The notes under the pieces were generated by a model, which worked only from the letters and a program-made list of their open reading frames with translations, was not told the DNA's origin and did no database searches. Positions 44,955 through 54,459 of a stretch of DNA of 64,000 nt are shown here, one piece after another. Made by a program: the position numbers and the translations under genes. Numbering within the stretch: position 1 is the first letter of the stretch; every line of letters begins with the position of its first letter. The DNA is from G963665925 sp963676345 (GTDB lineage Bacteria; Bacillota; Clostridia; Peptostreptococcales; Acidaminobacteraceae): contig CAXXTS010000006.1 of assembly GCA_963676345.2 (NCBI GenBank), positions 248,001-312,000 of the forward strand, given 5' to 3'.

Positions 44955-45578
44955 ATGATTTTAGTGATAGATAATTATGATTCTTTTACCTACAACATCG
45001 TTCAGTATTTAGGGAGTCTGGGGCAGACGGTTAAGGTTGTTCGTAATGACCAGTTTGAACTTAAGGAAATTGCAAGTATGGGACCAGCGGCTATTATTTT
45101 ATCGCCGGGACCGGGACATCCGTCCGAGGCGGGAAAAACCTGTGACGTCATCCAGCATTTTAAAGACAAAATTCCCATGATGGGTGTTTGTCTGGGGCAT
45201 CAGGCCATCGGGCTTGTAGAAGGTGCAACCGTCAACGAAGCAAAGCGTCAGCTACATGGGAAAATCAGCGAAGTTGCTCTAGAACCAGTGCACTTGTTTG
45301 ACGGACTTGGCGGTTCAATGGAGGTTGTGCGTTATCACTCTCTTGTAATTGACAAGACAACATGCCCTGACTCATTAGAGATCATTTCTACTGATGAACA
45401 TGGTGAAATTATGGCCATAAAGCATAAAAGATATCCGGTTTATGGTGTTCAGTTCCATCCTGAATCCTATAGTACAAGGGACGGCATGAAAATTTTAGAG
45501 AACTTTATAAAAATAGCGAAAACGTATCAGCAGGAAGGCGCAATAAGACAGGAGGGTGTTCAATGCGTTATACAGTAA
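44955..45578 (+). CDS. trpG: Anthranilate synthase component II (glutamine amidotransferase)
   Basis: 207 residues, class I glutaminase: MILVIDNYDSFTYNIVQYLG at the start, LSPGPGHP (oxyanion strand), GVCLGHQAIG with the catalytic Cys near residue 80, and QFHPES with the catalytic His and Glu. It supplies ammonia to TrpE; some bacteria use the same protein for PabB. The ATG at 44955 follows GGAAGGA. The gene overlaps trpD by 16 bases, so the two are translationally linked. A stand-alone trpG, not fused to trpD. Confidence 0.96.
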   Translation: MILVIDNYDSFTYNIVQYLGSLGQTVKVVRNDQFELKEIASMGPAAIILSPGPGHPSEAGKTCDVIQHFKDKIPMMGVCLGHQAIGLVEGATVNEAKRQLHGKISEVALEPVHLFDGLGGSMEVVRYHSLVIDKTTCPDSLEIISTDEHGEIMAIKHKRYPVYGVQFHPESYSTRDGMKILENFIKIAKTYQQEGAIRQEGVQCVIQ

Positions 45579-46603
45579 AGCTTGTGGATGGAGAAGATTT
45601 GTCTCTAGAAAGTGCAAAACAGATGTTCACCTCTTTTTTTAACGGTGAAACAAGTGAAGCGGAGATGGCAAGCATTTTAACGGCTCTAAAAATAAAAGGA
45701 GAATCTGCTACAGAAATAGCCGGAGCAGCTCTAGCAATGCGCGAAAAAACGCGTCGTTCAAGCTTAAACTATCCTGTCCTAGACACTTGTGGAACAGGCG
45801 GAGATGGCAGCGGCAGCTTCAATATTTCAACTGCCAGTGCCTTTGTCGTTGCAGGTGCTGGCGGGTGCGTTGCCAAACACGGAAACCGATCTGTGACAAG
45901 TCGGTCGGGCAGCGCAGATGTACTTGAGGCCCTATCTGTGCATATTGATCTTGATGAAAGGCAGTCTCTTCAAACCCTGGAGGAAATCGGCATTGGATTC
46001 TTTTTTGCTCCCAAAATACATGGGAGCATGCGGGCGGTAATGCCAGTAAGAAGAGCGCTTGGATTTAGAACAGTCTTTAACCTGATTGGACCCCTATGTA
46101 ATCCCGTGTCCCTAACTGGACAAATCATTGGTGTGGGGGATCCATCCCGATTGGAGGTTATGGCAGATGCTGCTGTACTCATGAAACTTCATAAAGTGCT
46201 CTTTGTCTGTAGCGAAAACGGTATGGATGAGTTAACGCTTGAAGGCGTCAACCGCGGGATTCTTGTTGAAAAGGGTACAAAGAAGCATCTTGAAATTTCG
46301 GCTGACAAACTGGGCTTGCTTGTGGCGAAGGACAGTGCTTTAAAAGGTGGAAGTGCTGAGGAAAATGCACAAATCATGCAGTCTGTTCTAAGTGGAAAGC
46401 CTTCTGCTTACAAAGATGCAGTTATTCTAAATGCAGGTGCAGTACTGTATGTGGGGGGGATAGCCCCTTCACTAGATGCTGGCATTGCCCTCTCCAAGAA
46501 AACGCTTGATAGTGGTAAAGCCTTAGAAAAACTTGAGGCTCTTCGTATAACAACGCAGAGAATCGGGACTCAAATCTCAGAAGATAGAATGGTGGGAATG
46601 TAA
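45563..46603 (+). CDS. trpD: Anthranilate phosphoribosyltransferase
   Basis: 346 residues, standard length. The PRPP/anthranilate motifs are DTCGTGGDGSGSFNIST near residue 75, KHGNRSVTSRSGSADVLE near residue 103 and GPLCNPVS. It transfers the phosphoribosyl group from PRPP to anthranilate. GGAGGG precedes the ATG, inside the 3' end of trpG. Its stop overlaps the trpCF start as TAATG. No unusual insertion or missing residue was noticed. Confidence 0.96.
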   Translation: MRYTVKLVDGEDLSLESAKQMFTSFFNGETSEAEMASILTALKIKGESATEIAGAALAMREKTRRSSLNYPVLDTCGTGGDGSGSFNISTASAFVVAGAGGCVAKHGNRSVTSRSGSADVLEALSVHIDLDERQSLQTLEEIGIGFFFAPKIHGSMRAVMPVRRALGFRTVFNLIGPLCNPVSLTGQIIGVGDPSRLEVMADAAVLMKLHKVLFVCSENGMDELTLEGVNRGILVEKGTKKHLEISADKLGLLVAKDSALKGGSAEENAQIMQSVLSGKPSAYKDAVILNAGAVLYVGGIAPSLDAGIALSKKTLDSGKALEKLEALRITTQRIGTQISEDRMVGM

Positions 46604-48015
46604 TGCATGATATATTACGGGAGATTGTATCTAAAAGAAAAATGCGCATCGAGTCCATCAAGGCTGGATATTCAGAGGCTGAACGCCTAGAAATTCAGCG
46701 GTGTGCCAAGCAGCAGAAAAGGCGTATAAGACGAAGCTTCGCAGATGCACTGGCAAATCCGAAGAGTGAACGCGCAGTCATTGCAGAATTCAAACGGGCA
46801 TCGCCTTCAAAAGGCGATATCCGTCTTGATGCGAATTTGGCAGACCAGGTGCTCTTATATGAAAAATGCGGGGTATCAGCTGTATCAGTCTTGACAGAGC
46901 CAGACTATTTTAAGGGAAGTTTGAAAGATTTGCAGGCAGCAGCCCGAACCACATCACTTCCAGTACTTTGCAAAGATTTCATTTTCGATAAAATACAAAT
47001 TGACTTTGCCAAGCTCAGTGGTGCAGATGCCATTTTACTCATTGCAGCCATTCTCAATCAAAAGGATTTGGAAGACCTTTATAACTATGCCAGAATGCTT
47101 GGGTTAGACGTTCTTGTTGAAGCCCACAATCAGCTTGAAATGATGAAAGCGCTTAAGTTAAAAGAGGCAGTTATTGGAATCAACAATCGGAATTTGAAGA
47201 CCTTTGTGACAGACATTCATACGACTCAGCGTTTAACCGCACTTATTCCAAGTGACAGACTGGTTGTCAGTGAAAGTGGCATAAAAAGCGTGGATGACAT
47301 GATCGAGCTTAAATCGAGCGGTGCAAATGCATTTTTGGTGGGTGAGACCCTTATGCGAAAGGGACAGATGGCATTTGTAAAGGACTTTACAGGAGCACCG
47401 CATGCGCCGAGTATTAAAATATGCGGTCTCACAAGAAAAAGCGATGTGCAAATTGCAAACACCCTTCAAATAGACTATGCAGGTTTTGTCTTTGCAAAAA
47501 GTAAAAGACAGGTTTCAATTGAAGAAGCACGTCAGCTGATCAGTCAGCTTTCACCGGGTATACGCGCTGTCGGCGTTTTTGTTGACAGGCCAAAAGAGGA
47601 TGTGCAGCGTATCGCACAGGTTTGTGGGCTAGACATTGTGCAGCTGCATGGTTGTGAAAAAGTAGAAACCTATATGCTTGACCGCCCGATATGGAAGTCG
47701 GTTGCGGTTAAAGGCAATGAAGAAATAAAGGTTCTGGAAGGGGAAAATCTGACGGGCCTTGTGTTTGATACATTCAGTGAAAGTCAGGCGGGTGGCACTG
47801 GAAAGACCTTTACATGGACAAAGCCCCTACCTGAAACAGCCAAGTTTAGAATTGCCGCAGGTGGTCTAAATACAGAAAATGTAGAAAAATGTATTGAAGT
47901 CTTGCGACCAGATATTTTAGATATCAGTTCAGGCGTTGAAACATCCGGTGTTAAAGACCCAGAAAAAATGCGCAGGTTTGTCGAAGCCGTGCGTCAACCT
48001 AGGGAGGCAAATTAA
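46603..48015 (+). CDS. trpCF: Fused indole-3-glycerol phosphate synthase / phosphoribosylanthranilate isomerase
   Basis: 470 residues. TrpC part, residues ~1-262: AEFKRASPSKGDIR, VLTEPDYFKGS, LCKDFIFDKIQI, GINNRNLKTF and VSESGIKS. TrpF part, residues ~265-470: KICGLTRKSD (catalytic Cys), GFVFAKSKRQVS, VQLHG, VFDT, and DISSGVETSG. It performs isomerisation of PRA and ring closure to indole-glycerol phosphate. The order TrpC then TrpF is that of the enterobacterial fusion; in most Firmicutes trpC and trpF are separate. No stop or frameshift is seen at the joint, so it is a genuine fusion. Confidence 0.96.
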   Translation: MHDILREIVSKRKMRIESIKAGYSEAERLEIQRCAKQQKRRIRRSFADALANPKSERAVIAEFKRASPSKGDIRLDANLADQVLLYEKCGVSAVSVLTEPDYFKGSLKDLQAAARTTSLPVLCKDFIFDKIQIDFAKLSGADAILLIAAILNQKDLEDLYNYARMLGLDVLVEAHNQLEMMKALKLKEAVIGINNRNLKTFVTDIHTTQRLTALIPSDRLVVSESGIKSVDDMIELKSSGANAFLVGETLMRKGQMAFVKDFTGAPHAPSIKICGLTRKSDVQIANTLQIDYAGFVFAKSKRQVSIEEARQLISQLSPGIRAVGVFVDRPKEDVQRIAQVCGLDIVQLHGCEKVETYMLDRPIWKSVAVKGNEEIKVLEGENLTGLVFDTFSESQAGGTGKTFTWTKPLPETAKFRIAAGGLNTENVEKCIEVLRPDILDISSGVETSGVKDPEKMRRFVEAVRQPREAN

Positions 48016-49191
48016 ATGGAAAAGCATACAGGATACTTTGGAAAATACGGCGGGCGCTTTGTCCCAGAAACACTCATGCAACCGCTTGGGGACCTTGAAA
48101 AGGCATTTTATGAAGTCCAGTCAGATGCGGACTTTAATAAAGAACTGGAAAAGCTGTTTAGACATTATGCGGGCAGACCTACGCCAGTGTATCATGCAGA
48201 GCGCTTAACGGAAGCGGTTGGCGGTGCGCAGATTTATTTGAAACGTGAAGACCTTAACCATACGGGCGCACACAAGCTTAACAATGTACTGGGTCAAATC
48301 CTGCTTGCCAATCGTATGGGTAAAAAAAATATTATTGCAGAGACAGGCGCTGGTCAGCATGGCGTTGCAACGGCAACTGTATGTGCATTATTTGGCCTCA
48401 CCTGTACGGTATATATGGGGGTTGAAGATATTGAACGCCAAGCGCCGAATGTACAGCGTATGGAACTGCTTGGAGCGACTGTAAAACCGGTAGATGAAGG
48501 TGAAGGGACTTTAAAAGATGCAACAAGTGCAGCCATTAGAGACTGGGTTGCACAAGCAGATGACACCTTTTATGTAATCGGATCAGTGGTTGGACCGCAT
48601 CCCTATCCCCTAATGGTTCGTTCATTCCAAAAGATTATTGGTGAAGAGGCTCGGGCTCAAATGCTTGAATATACAGGATCATTACCGGATCTTCTGGTAG
48701 CAGCTGTTGGGGGTGGCAGTAATGCCATTGGACTGTTTTATCCCTTTGTCAAAGACACATCTGTGCAGATGCTTGGAATTGAAGCAGGCGGCATATCGGA
48801 TGATAAAGGTAAACACGCAAAGACACTAGGTCTTGGACGTGACGGTATTATTCACGGTATGAGAACCGTACTGCTGCATGACGAGAATGGCCATATTGAG
48901 CCAGTTCACTCTATTTCAGCGGGTCTTGACTATCCGGGCATTGGACCGGAGCATGCACAGCTATGGGAAGAAAAGCGTGCTGTATATGACTTTGTAAGAG
49001 ATGACGAAGCCCTTGAAGCATTCCATATACTCAGCAAGACAGAAGGGATTATTCCGGCTCTTGAGAGTGCGCATGCCCTTGCAGGTGCAATGAAAAAAGC
49101 GGGGACAATGGCACCGGACAAAATCATCCTAGTGAACCTGTCTGGTCGGGGTGACAAAGATATGCAAACCGTTTTGAAAGGAGCAGAGTAA
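48016..49191 (+). CDS. trpB: Tryptophan synthase beta chain
   Basis: 391 residues, the TrpB1 length. GKYGGRFVPETLMQPL at the start, the PLP Lys in LNHTGAHKLNN (near residue 84), AETGAGQHGVATAT, the PLP-phosphate loop VGGGSNAIG and a serine-site region near SAGLDYPGIGPEH. It makes Trp from indole and serine with PLP. AGGGAGG precedes the ATG immediately after the trpCF stop. Partner of trpA, which begins two bases after its stop. Confidence 0.97.
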   Translation: MEKHTGYFGKYGGRFVPETLMQPLGDLEKAFYEVQSDADFNKELEKLFRHYAGRPTPVYHAERLTEAVGGAQIYLKREDLNHTGAHKLNNVLGQILLANRMGKKNIIAETGAGQHGVATATVCALFGLTCTVYMGVEDIERQAPNVQRMELLGATVKPVDEGEGTLKDATSAAIRDWVAQADDTFYVIGSVVGPHPYPLMVRSFQKIIGEEARAQMLEYTGSLPDLLVAAVGGGSNAIGLFYPFVKDTSVQMLGIEAGGISDDKGKHAKTLGLGRDGIIHGMRTVLLHDENGHIEPVHSISAGLDYPGIGPEHAQLWEEKRAVYDFVRDDEALEAFHILSKTEGIIPALESAHALAGAMKKAGTMAPDKIILVNLSGRGDKDMQTVLKGAE

Positions 49192-49192
49192 A

Positions 49193-49957
49193 ATGACACA
49201 TATAAAACACCTTATGCCCTTTTATATGTTGGGTGAATATGACGAAGATACGACGATGGCGCTGCTTGGAGAATCTGTCAGAGCAGGTGCAGATTATTTA
49301 GAACTGGGTATTCCGCATACAGATCCACTAGCAGATGGGCCAGTTCTTCGAAGGGCCGCGGAAGAAGCAATAAAGGCGGGAATGCGTCCAGATAAGGCTA
49401 TAGAAATAGCCGGAAAAGCAGTTGCGGAGTTTAAAAAGCCAGTCTATCTGCTGGTTTATCTCAACACCCTATTTGGATACGGGATCGACCGGTTTGTAAG
49501 CGCAGTGCGTAGCAAGGGGATCACTGGCCTGGTCATTCCTGACCTACCTTTAGAAGCTCAGGTAGAAATCGAAAGAGAATTTGACTTCTCGGGTGTTGCC
49601 ATAGCAAGCTTTACATCCCCGACATCATCCGAACGACTTGATGAGATTGCTGCGCGAGGAACAGGTATAATTTATTCAGTGAATTACACAGGTATTACTG
49701 GTTCAGGTGGAAACAAAGCGACACAAGATAACCGTGTGAAAGATAATTATGAACGGCTTAAAACATTGACAGAAAGACCTATTTTAGCAGGTTTCGGCAT
49801 TGATGGGCCAGAGTCTGCAAGAGAAGCTGTAAAACATTCTGACGGGGTCATCATTGGCACAAAACTGAGTAAAGTGTGCGCCTCGGCAGAAACTGGACAA
49901 GCACCGCAAGCTGTTTATACGTTCTTGAAATCTGTACGTGAAGCTTTAGACGCATAA
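49193..49957 (+). CDS. trpA: Tryptophan synthase alpha chain
   Basis: 254 residues, TIM barrel. Catalytic Glu in YLELGIPHTDPLADGPV (near residue 39) and Asp in the same segment; YLNTLFGYG, GLVIPDLPLE, and GFGIDGPESA for the phosphate site. It cleaves indole-glycerol phosphate to indole, channelled to TrpB. Slightly shorter than the 268-residue E. coli protein. GGAG lies just upstream, in the end of trpB. Last gene of the operon, followed by a strong terminator. Confidence 0.96.
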   Translation: MTHIKHLMPFYMLGEYDEDTTMALLGESVRAGADYLELGIPHTDPLADGPVLRRAAEEAIKAGMRPDKAIEIAGKAVAEFKKPVYLLVYLNTLFGYGIDRFVSAVRSKGITGLVIPDLPLEAQVEIEREFDFSGVAIASFTSPTSSERLDEIAARGTGIIYSVNYTGITGSGGNKATQDNRVKDNYERLKTLTERPILAGFGIDGPESAREAVKHSDGVIIGTKLSKVCASAETGQAPQAVYTFLKSVREALDA

Positions 49958-49999
49958 ACTTATAAAGACTTTATAGAAAAAAACAAAGAAATACACCTT

Positions 50000-50050
50000 T
50001 AAGAGGGAAGAGCCCATTCGAATACGTATTCGAAATAGGCCCTTCCCTTT
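50000..50050 (+). terminator. Intrinsic terminator of the trp operon
   Basis: A long stem (AGAGGGAAGAGCCCATTCGAATAC against GTATTCGAAATAGGCCCTTCCCT in the same hairpin; arms about 50000-50023 and 50024-50046) with a few mismatches, followed by TTTT. Confidence 0.85.
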
Positions 50051-50224
50051 TTAAATGTATACAGTTTGACCAAGGACATGGGGACCTGCAATCTGAGCAT
50101 GTCAATTCTTTTGGATGAAATAACCTATAAGATTGAATTTGTGAATCCCTGTAAAAAAAGAGGGTATGAGTAAAACATGGTCTAAATATGCCATTAAACG
50201 GAAGAAATACAGTGAGGTGATGAC

Positions 50225-50578
50225 ATGCAGGCACAAATGATTGAGGAGACACTGCGCAGGATCATCGAAATTGACACCCAAGCAGTAGAAGTCGAACAAA
50301 AAGCCATTGATAATGAAAAAGAAAAAAGAAAGGCACTAAAAAAGGAACAGAAAGCGCTGGAATTTTCAATTATGAAGCAGGCGCGCAAGGAAGCAAAGAT
50401 CAAATATGATGCCATTATTGAGAAAGCGCGTCTTGAAGCTGCTGAAATAGAGGCTGCAGGGAATACAGAGTGCCAAAGGCTAGATAAGCTTCTTGAGCAG
50501 AACAAGGAAGAAATGGTAGAGAAGGTCTTTATACGTCTGTTTGATACAGTTATGAACCAAGCTAGAATGCAAGATTAG
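50225..50578 (+). CDS. V/A-type ATPase peripheral-stalk subunit (G/H-like)
   Basis: 117 residues, almost entirely charged alpha-helix with heptad-like Glu/Lys/Ala pattern (VEQKAIDNEKEKRKALKKEQ region), as expected of the coiled-coil G/H (NtpF) subunit that pairs with subunit E in the outer stalk. Sequence of this subunit is poorly conserved, so the call rests on length, composition and position as first gene of the ATPase operon. GAGGTGATGAC precedes the ATG. Next gene starts 11 bases later. Confidence 0.75.
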   Translation: MQAQMIEETLRRIIEIDTQAVEVEQKAIDNEKEKRKALKKEQKALEFSIMKQARKEAKIKYDAIIEKARLEAAEIEAAGNTECQRLDKLLEQNKEEMVEKVFIRLFDTVMNQARMQD

Positions 50579-50589
50579 GAGGCTTATAG

Positions 50590-51636
50590 ATGGGGGTTAA
50601 GCGATTTGCCGCGGTTAATACAAAAATAAGAGCCCTTGAAAGCCACCTGCTCAAGCCGGAAGACTATGATGCCCTTCTTGAAATGGAGACACTGTCAGAA
50701 ATGGTTGCGTATCTTAAACTGCGAACCAGTTATCAAGAATATCTGGAAGTGGTTCAAGATAAAAGTGTGAACATTGATATGCTCGAAGTGGTCTTTAAAC
50801 GCGCTATGTTTAAGCGCATACAGGGGCTGATTCATTATTTCACCGACGCGTATAAGCAGCTCTTTAAAACACTCTTTATGCGCTATGAGATAGAAGATTT
50901 AAAGCTTTTTATCAGGGCGCTGATCAGAAAAGAAGATTTGTCTCAAATTCTTGAACATCTTGTGATTTTGGGCATCAATAAAAATATTGATTACACACAG
51001 TTAAAGCGTGTAAACACATTAGAGGGTCTTCTGGAAGCGATTAAAGGCACCCCTTATTGTGACCTCATTGAGTACTATATGGATGAGGTGCCGCAAAAAC
51101 GTATATTTTATATGGAAATGAACTTAGACCGCTTCTATTTCAAAAAGCTGCTTGAACAAGTTAAAAAACTGGAGTCATCAGATAGCGCTGTCTTAAGTGA
51201 AATACTAGGTAGGAATACGGACATATTAAATTTGCAGTGGATTTATAGAGGTCGGAAATTTTTTGGGCTTTCAGCAGAGGAACTGCTCAACTATACGCTT
51301 CTTGGGGGACACGCCTTGAAGTATAGACAGCTAAAAGAGTTGTGTTATGCCAAGTCTATGGAAGATGCTATAGGTCTAATTCGTTCAGGACCTTACGGTT
51401 TTCTGGTTGAAGGCAGAGACTTTGAAATCTTTATGGAACTGGATATGGAGCGCTATATATACGATGAATTTATGAAGCTGAAAAAGAACAATCGCATGAA
51501 TATCATCGAGTCTATGGTTTACATGCATCAACTGGAATATGAAGTCAGGGATTTATTCACCATATTCGAGGCCAAGCGTTATGGTTTGAAAAAGGCAGAA
51601 GTTCTTAAGTATTTGGTGCGTATTCGTCCTGATTAA
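50590..51636 (+). CDS. V/A-type ATPase subunit C (central-stalk d-like)
   Basis: 348 residues, mainly helical, with the subunit C start (RFAAVNTKIRALESHLL) and FKRAMFKRIQGL, YEIEDLKLFIRAL and LEGLLEAIKGTPY segments. It sits on the membrane ring and links the rotor D/F shaft to the K ring. AGGAGG is seven bases before the ATG. Standard length for NtpC/AtpC. It sits directly upstream of subunit I here. Confidence 0.88.
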   Translation: MGVKRFAAVNTKIRALESHLLKPEDYDALLEMETLSEMVAYLKLRTSYQEYLEVVQDKSVNIDMLEVVFKRAMFKRIQGLIHYFTDAYKQLFKTLFMRYEIEDLKLFIRALIRKEDLSQILEHLVILGINKNIDYTQLKRVNTLEGLLEAIKGTPYCDLIEYYMDEVPQKRIFYMEMNLDRFYFKKLLEQVKKLESSDSAVLSEILGRNTDILNLQWIYRGRKFFGLSAEELLNYTLLGGHALKYRQLKELCYAKSMEDAIGLIRSGPYGFLVEGRDFEIFMELDMERYIYDEFMKLKKNNRMNIIESMVYMHQLEYEVRDLFTIFEAKRYGLKKAEVLKYLVRIRPD

Positions 51637-51669
51637 AGCGTGAAGTCATAGAGGAAGGAGGGGCGTCTT

Positions 51670-53676
51670 GTGGCGGTTGAAAAAATGGAGTTGATGAATC
51701 TGGTGGCACATCAAGATCACTTGGATCAAATTCTCAGGCAAATCGTGCTCATGGAAAATGTCCATTTGATTGATGCTATGACAGAAATCGATGAGAGTAA
51801 TTTTACTTTGAATATGCTTGAAGAAAATTTGGATGAGATTATGAACATGTGCATGATCAAGCCCTATAGAACACAGAAGAGTTTCAAACGCATCCAGCAG
51901 GAACTTGAAGAACTCATGATTATGATGGAAATACCGCGTGTTGTACAGCGTAGGCACTTTGACAAGGTTTATGAATATGGAGATGTTGAAGAAAATATTG
52001 ATAATATCTTTACCCAGTTTACAAAAATCAGCTCTAAAAAAGAAACACTTGAAAGTGAACTTGAATCACTTCGTGAAATGTTGATTATAGAAGGCTTGAA
52101 GAATGTAGCCATCGACTTAAAAGCAGTAAGCAACATGAAATATTTTAGTATGAAGTTTGGAACGCTAAAGAAAGAAAATCGGCAAAAATTCACTATGAAT
52201 TATGAGAATGTATCTGCAGCTGCAATGCATATGGGGACCTTTCGCGGTGAAGAAGCCTATCTAATCATTTCGCCAAAATCGCTTGATACTGAAACTGAAC
52301 GTATTTTAAGGTCCGTCTATTTTACAGAAGTGAAGGTTGATTCTAAGTACTTCGGCCCTATAGATGAGATGATCGGTCAAATTCGACGAAGAATTGATGA
52401 AGTTGAAAGTGTTATTAAGGGCCTTGGTGAAGAAGTTAAAGAGAGACGGTCTCAGTATGCAGGCCTCATTGCCCAGTGTTACTCAAGAACGGCAATGGAA
52501 GAGTCTATTACAGGGCTAAAGTCTAAGATCGCCTGTACAAAAAGTTTTTTCTACCTTTCAGGATGGGTTAGTGCACGGGATAAGGCAAAAATCAAACAGT
52601 CTCTTGAAAGTATTGGACACAATGTCATTGTAGGCTTTAAAGAGCTGAGTCAAACGTCAAAAGAGCTTACGCCCCCTACAAAACTACGAAATAGCGGCGT
52701 GCTCAGACCGTTTGAACTCCTAGTTGAAATGTATGGTACACCCTCTTATACAGAGGCAGACCCCACCTTTTTTCTGGGCCTGACTTACATGTTTCTATTT
52801 GGGGCCATGTTTGGAGATCTCGGTCAGGGAATGGTGCTCTATTTGGCGGGGCTGTTCTTAATGAAAAGAACAGGCGGCAGTCTATATGCAGGCATTCTTT
52901 CGAGGTTGGGTGTGAGCTCCATGATATTTGGCATATTCTATGACAGTTTATTTGGCTACGAACATGTCATATCACGTGCTGTGGTTGGCCTGACAGGAAA
53001 TGAAGCGGTTTCAGAGATGTTTTTTCTAAGGCCAATTGAAAATATCAACACCATATTGATTGCATCTATAGCGATAGGTATCTTTCTACTTTTAGTCAGC
53101 TTTGGATACAGCATTTACAATAAACTTAAAATTAACGACTTGAAAGAAGGGGTGTTTGGCAGAAATGGTCTTGCAGGGCTTGTACTCTATCTGTCAGTTC
53201 TGGGCATAGCGGCGAGCAAGCTTCATGACAAGTTGGCCGGATACGCGGGTGTATTGACCCTACTTGCAGTCACTTCGGTAGGTCTGATTATTGTAAGGGA
53301 GCCTCTTGCAAATGCCGTTCGTGGACATAGGCCCCTCTATCATGAAACAGCCAGTGCTTATTACGTGGAAAGTGGATTTGACATACTAGAAACCTTCTTG
53401 AGTATGCTCTCAAACAGCGTTTCCTTTATTCGTGTTGGGGCGTTTGCCCTCAATCACGTGGGCTTGTTTATAGCTTTTCACACTATGGCGAGCATTATCG
53501 GAACCCTCGCTGGAGATATATCCATGTTTATTATCGGAAATGTAATTGTCATTTTACTAGAAGGTTTGATTGTATTCATACAAGGGTTGAGACTCGTGTA
53601 CTATGAATTATTCAGCAAGTATTATACGGGAGAAGGGATACCATTCAACCCGGCTGCTGTTCAAATGGATCAGTAA
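51670..53676 (+). CDS. V/A-type ATPase subunit I (a-like membrane subunit)
   Basis: 668 residues: an N-terminal cytoplasmic half with long coiled coils (residues ~1-330) and a membrane half with about seven helices. The conserved ion-channel region is seen as SNSVSFIRVGAFALNHVG (essential Arg) near residue 585; YGTPSYTEADPTFFLGLTY and FGAMFGDLGQG are also typical. It forms the ion half-channels against the K ring. Start GTG 51670 after GAAGGAGG. Same plan as NtpI of Enterococcus hirae. Confidence 0.94.
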   Translation: MAVEKMELMNLVAHQDHLDQILRQIVLMENVHLIDAMTEIDESNFTLNMLEENLDEIMNMCMIKPYRTQKSFKRIQQELEELMIMMEIPRVVQRRHFDKVYEYGDVEENIDNIFTQFTKISSKKETLESELESLREMLIIEGLKNVAIDLKAVSNMKYFSMKFGTLKKENRQKFTMNYENVSAAAMHMGTFRGEEAYLIISPKSLDTETERILRSVYFTEVKVDSKYFGPIDEMIGQIRRRIDEVESVIKGLGEEVKERRSQYAGLIAQCYSRTAMEESITGLKSKIACTKSFFYLSGWVSARDKAKIKQSLESIGHNVIVGFKELSQTSKELTPPTKLRNSGVLRPFELLVEMYGTPSYTEADPTFFLGLTYMFLFGAMFGDLGQGMVLYLAGLFLMKRTGGSLYAGILSRLGVSSMIFGIFYDSLFGYEHVISRAVVGLTGNEAVSEMFFLRPIENINTILIASIAIGIFLLLVSFGYSIYNKLKINDLKEGVFGRNGLAGLVLYLSVLGIAASKLHDKLAGYAGVLTLLAVTSVGLIIVREPLANAVRGHRPLYHETASAYYVESGFDILETFLSMLSNSVSFIRVGAFALNHVGLFIAFHTMASIIGTLAGDISMFIIGNVIVILLEGLIVFIQGLRLVYYELFSKYYTGEGIPFNPAAVQMDQ

Positions 53677-53704
53677 AGTAGAGATTAAGAAGTGGAGGCT
53701 AATG

Positions 53705-54124
53705 ATGAAAATTATTCTTGGACTGAGTTTAACAATTGTCTTTGCTACAATACTGGCAGGTATTGTACTCATACATAAAGAAGGAGACCGCGCCAAACTT
53801 AAACGCGTCCTTAAGTGGAATCTAATCGGGTATGTTCCCCTCATGCTCCTTGCACTGGGCATCCTTGTACCAGATGTGGCACTCGCAGCATCTGAAGACG
53901 GTATGGCCAGTGCCTCAGGCATGGGTTTTATTGCAGCTGCACTGAGTACGGGGTTTGCGACCATTGGAGCAGGTTATGCAGTAGGGGCTGTGGGATCTTC
54001 TGCCCTGGGTGCTGTCAGCGAAGATCCTAAAATATTAGGCAAGACGCTCATTTTTGTTGGACTGGCAGAGGGTATTGCCATTTATGGTCTCATTATTTCC
54101 ATACTGATACTGGGTAGGCTTTAA
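53705..54124 (+). CDS. V/A-type ATPase proteolipid subunit K
   Basis: 139 residues with four hydrophobic helices. The second pair is a typical c-hairpin: GAGYAVGAVGSSALG, loop SEDP and the ion-binding Glu in GLAEGIAIYGL (near residue 115). The first pair (residues ~3-60) has no membrane carboxylate and is joined by a charged loop and an Ala/Ser-rich linker. So one ion site per protein, as in duplicated V-type K subunits. The frame is open upstream into subunit I, but GGAGG (53694-53698) fixes the start at 53705 (or 53702). Whether Na+ or H+ is bound cannot be decided. Confidence 0.88.
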   Translation: MKIILGLSLTIVFATILAGIVLIHKEGDRAKLKRVLKWNLIGYVPLMLLALGILVPDVALAASEDGMASASGMGFIAAALSTGFATIGAGYAVGAVGSSALGAVSEDPKILGKTLIFVGLAEGIAIYGLIISILILGRL

Positions 54125-54135
54125 GGAGTGAGAAG

Positions 54136-54441
54136 ATGCGTTCATTTTTAATAAGCGATAATTCGGAAACCCTTATTGGAATGCGTCTTGCAGGTATTGG
54201 CGGCGTCATTCTCGATGCGCCTGAAGAGATTATAAAAGAAATAGATGCTCTCATAAAAGACCCTGAAATAGGCATTATTATGATTACAGGCGGCATTATG
54301 AAGCTGGCAGAAGAAGAAATCATGCAGCGAAAGCTAAGTGAATCTGAGACGCTTATCGTACAAATACCTGGAACACATGAAGAAATGGATGAAGACCGCA
54401 TTTCAAGATATATTAAAGAATCTATTGGCCTGAATATATAG
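54136..54441 (+). CDS. V/A-type ATPase subunit F
   Basis: 101 residues of the Rossmann-like subunit F fold: FLISDNSETLIGMRLAGI at the N-terminus, GIIMITGGIMKLAEEEI in the middle and IVQIPG near residue 76, followed by a C-terminal helix. It binds subunit D in the central rotor stalk. AAGGAG is well placed before the ATG. Confidence 0.92.
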   Translation: MRSFLISDNSETLIGMRLAGIGGVILDAPEEIIKEIDALIKDPEIGIIMITGGIMKLAEEEIMQRKLSESETLIVQIPGTHEEMDEDRISRYIKESIGLNI

Positions 54442-54459
54442 AGTTAGAAGGTGATATGC

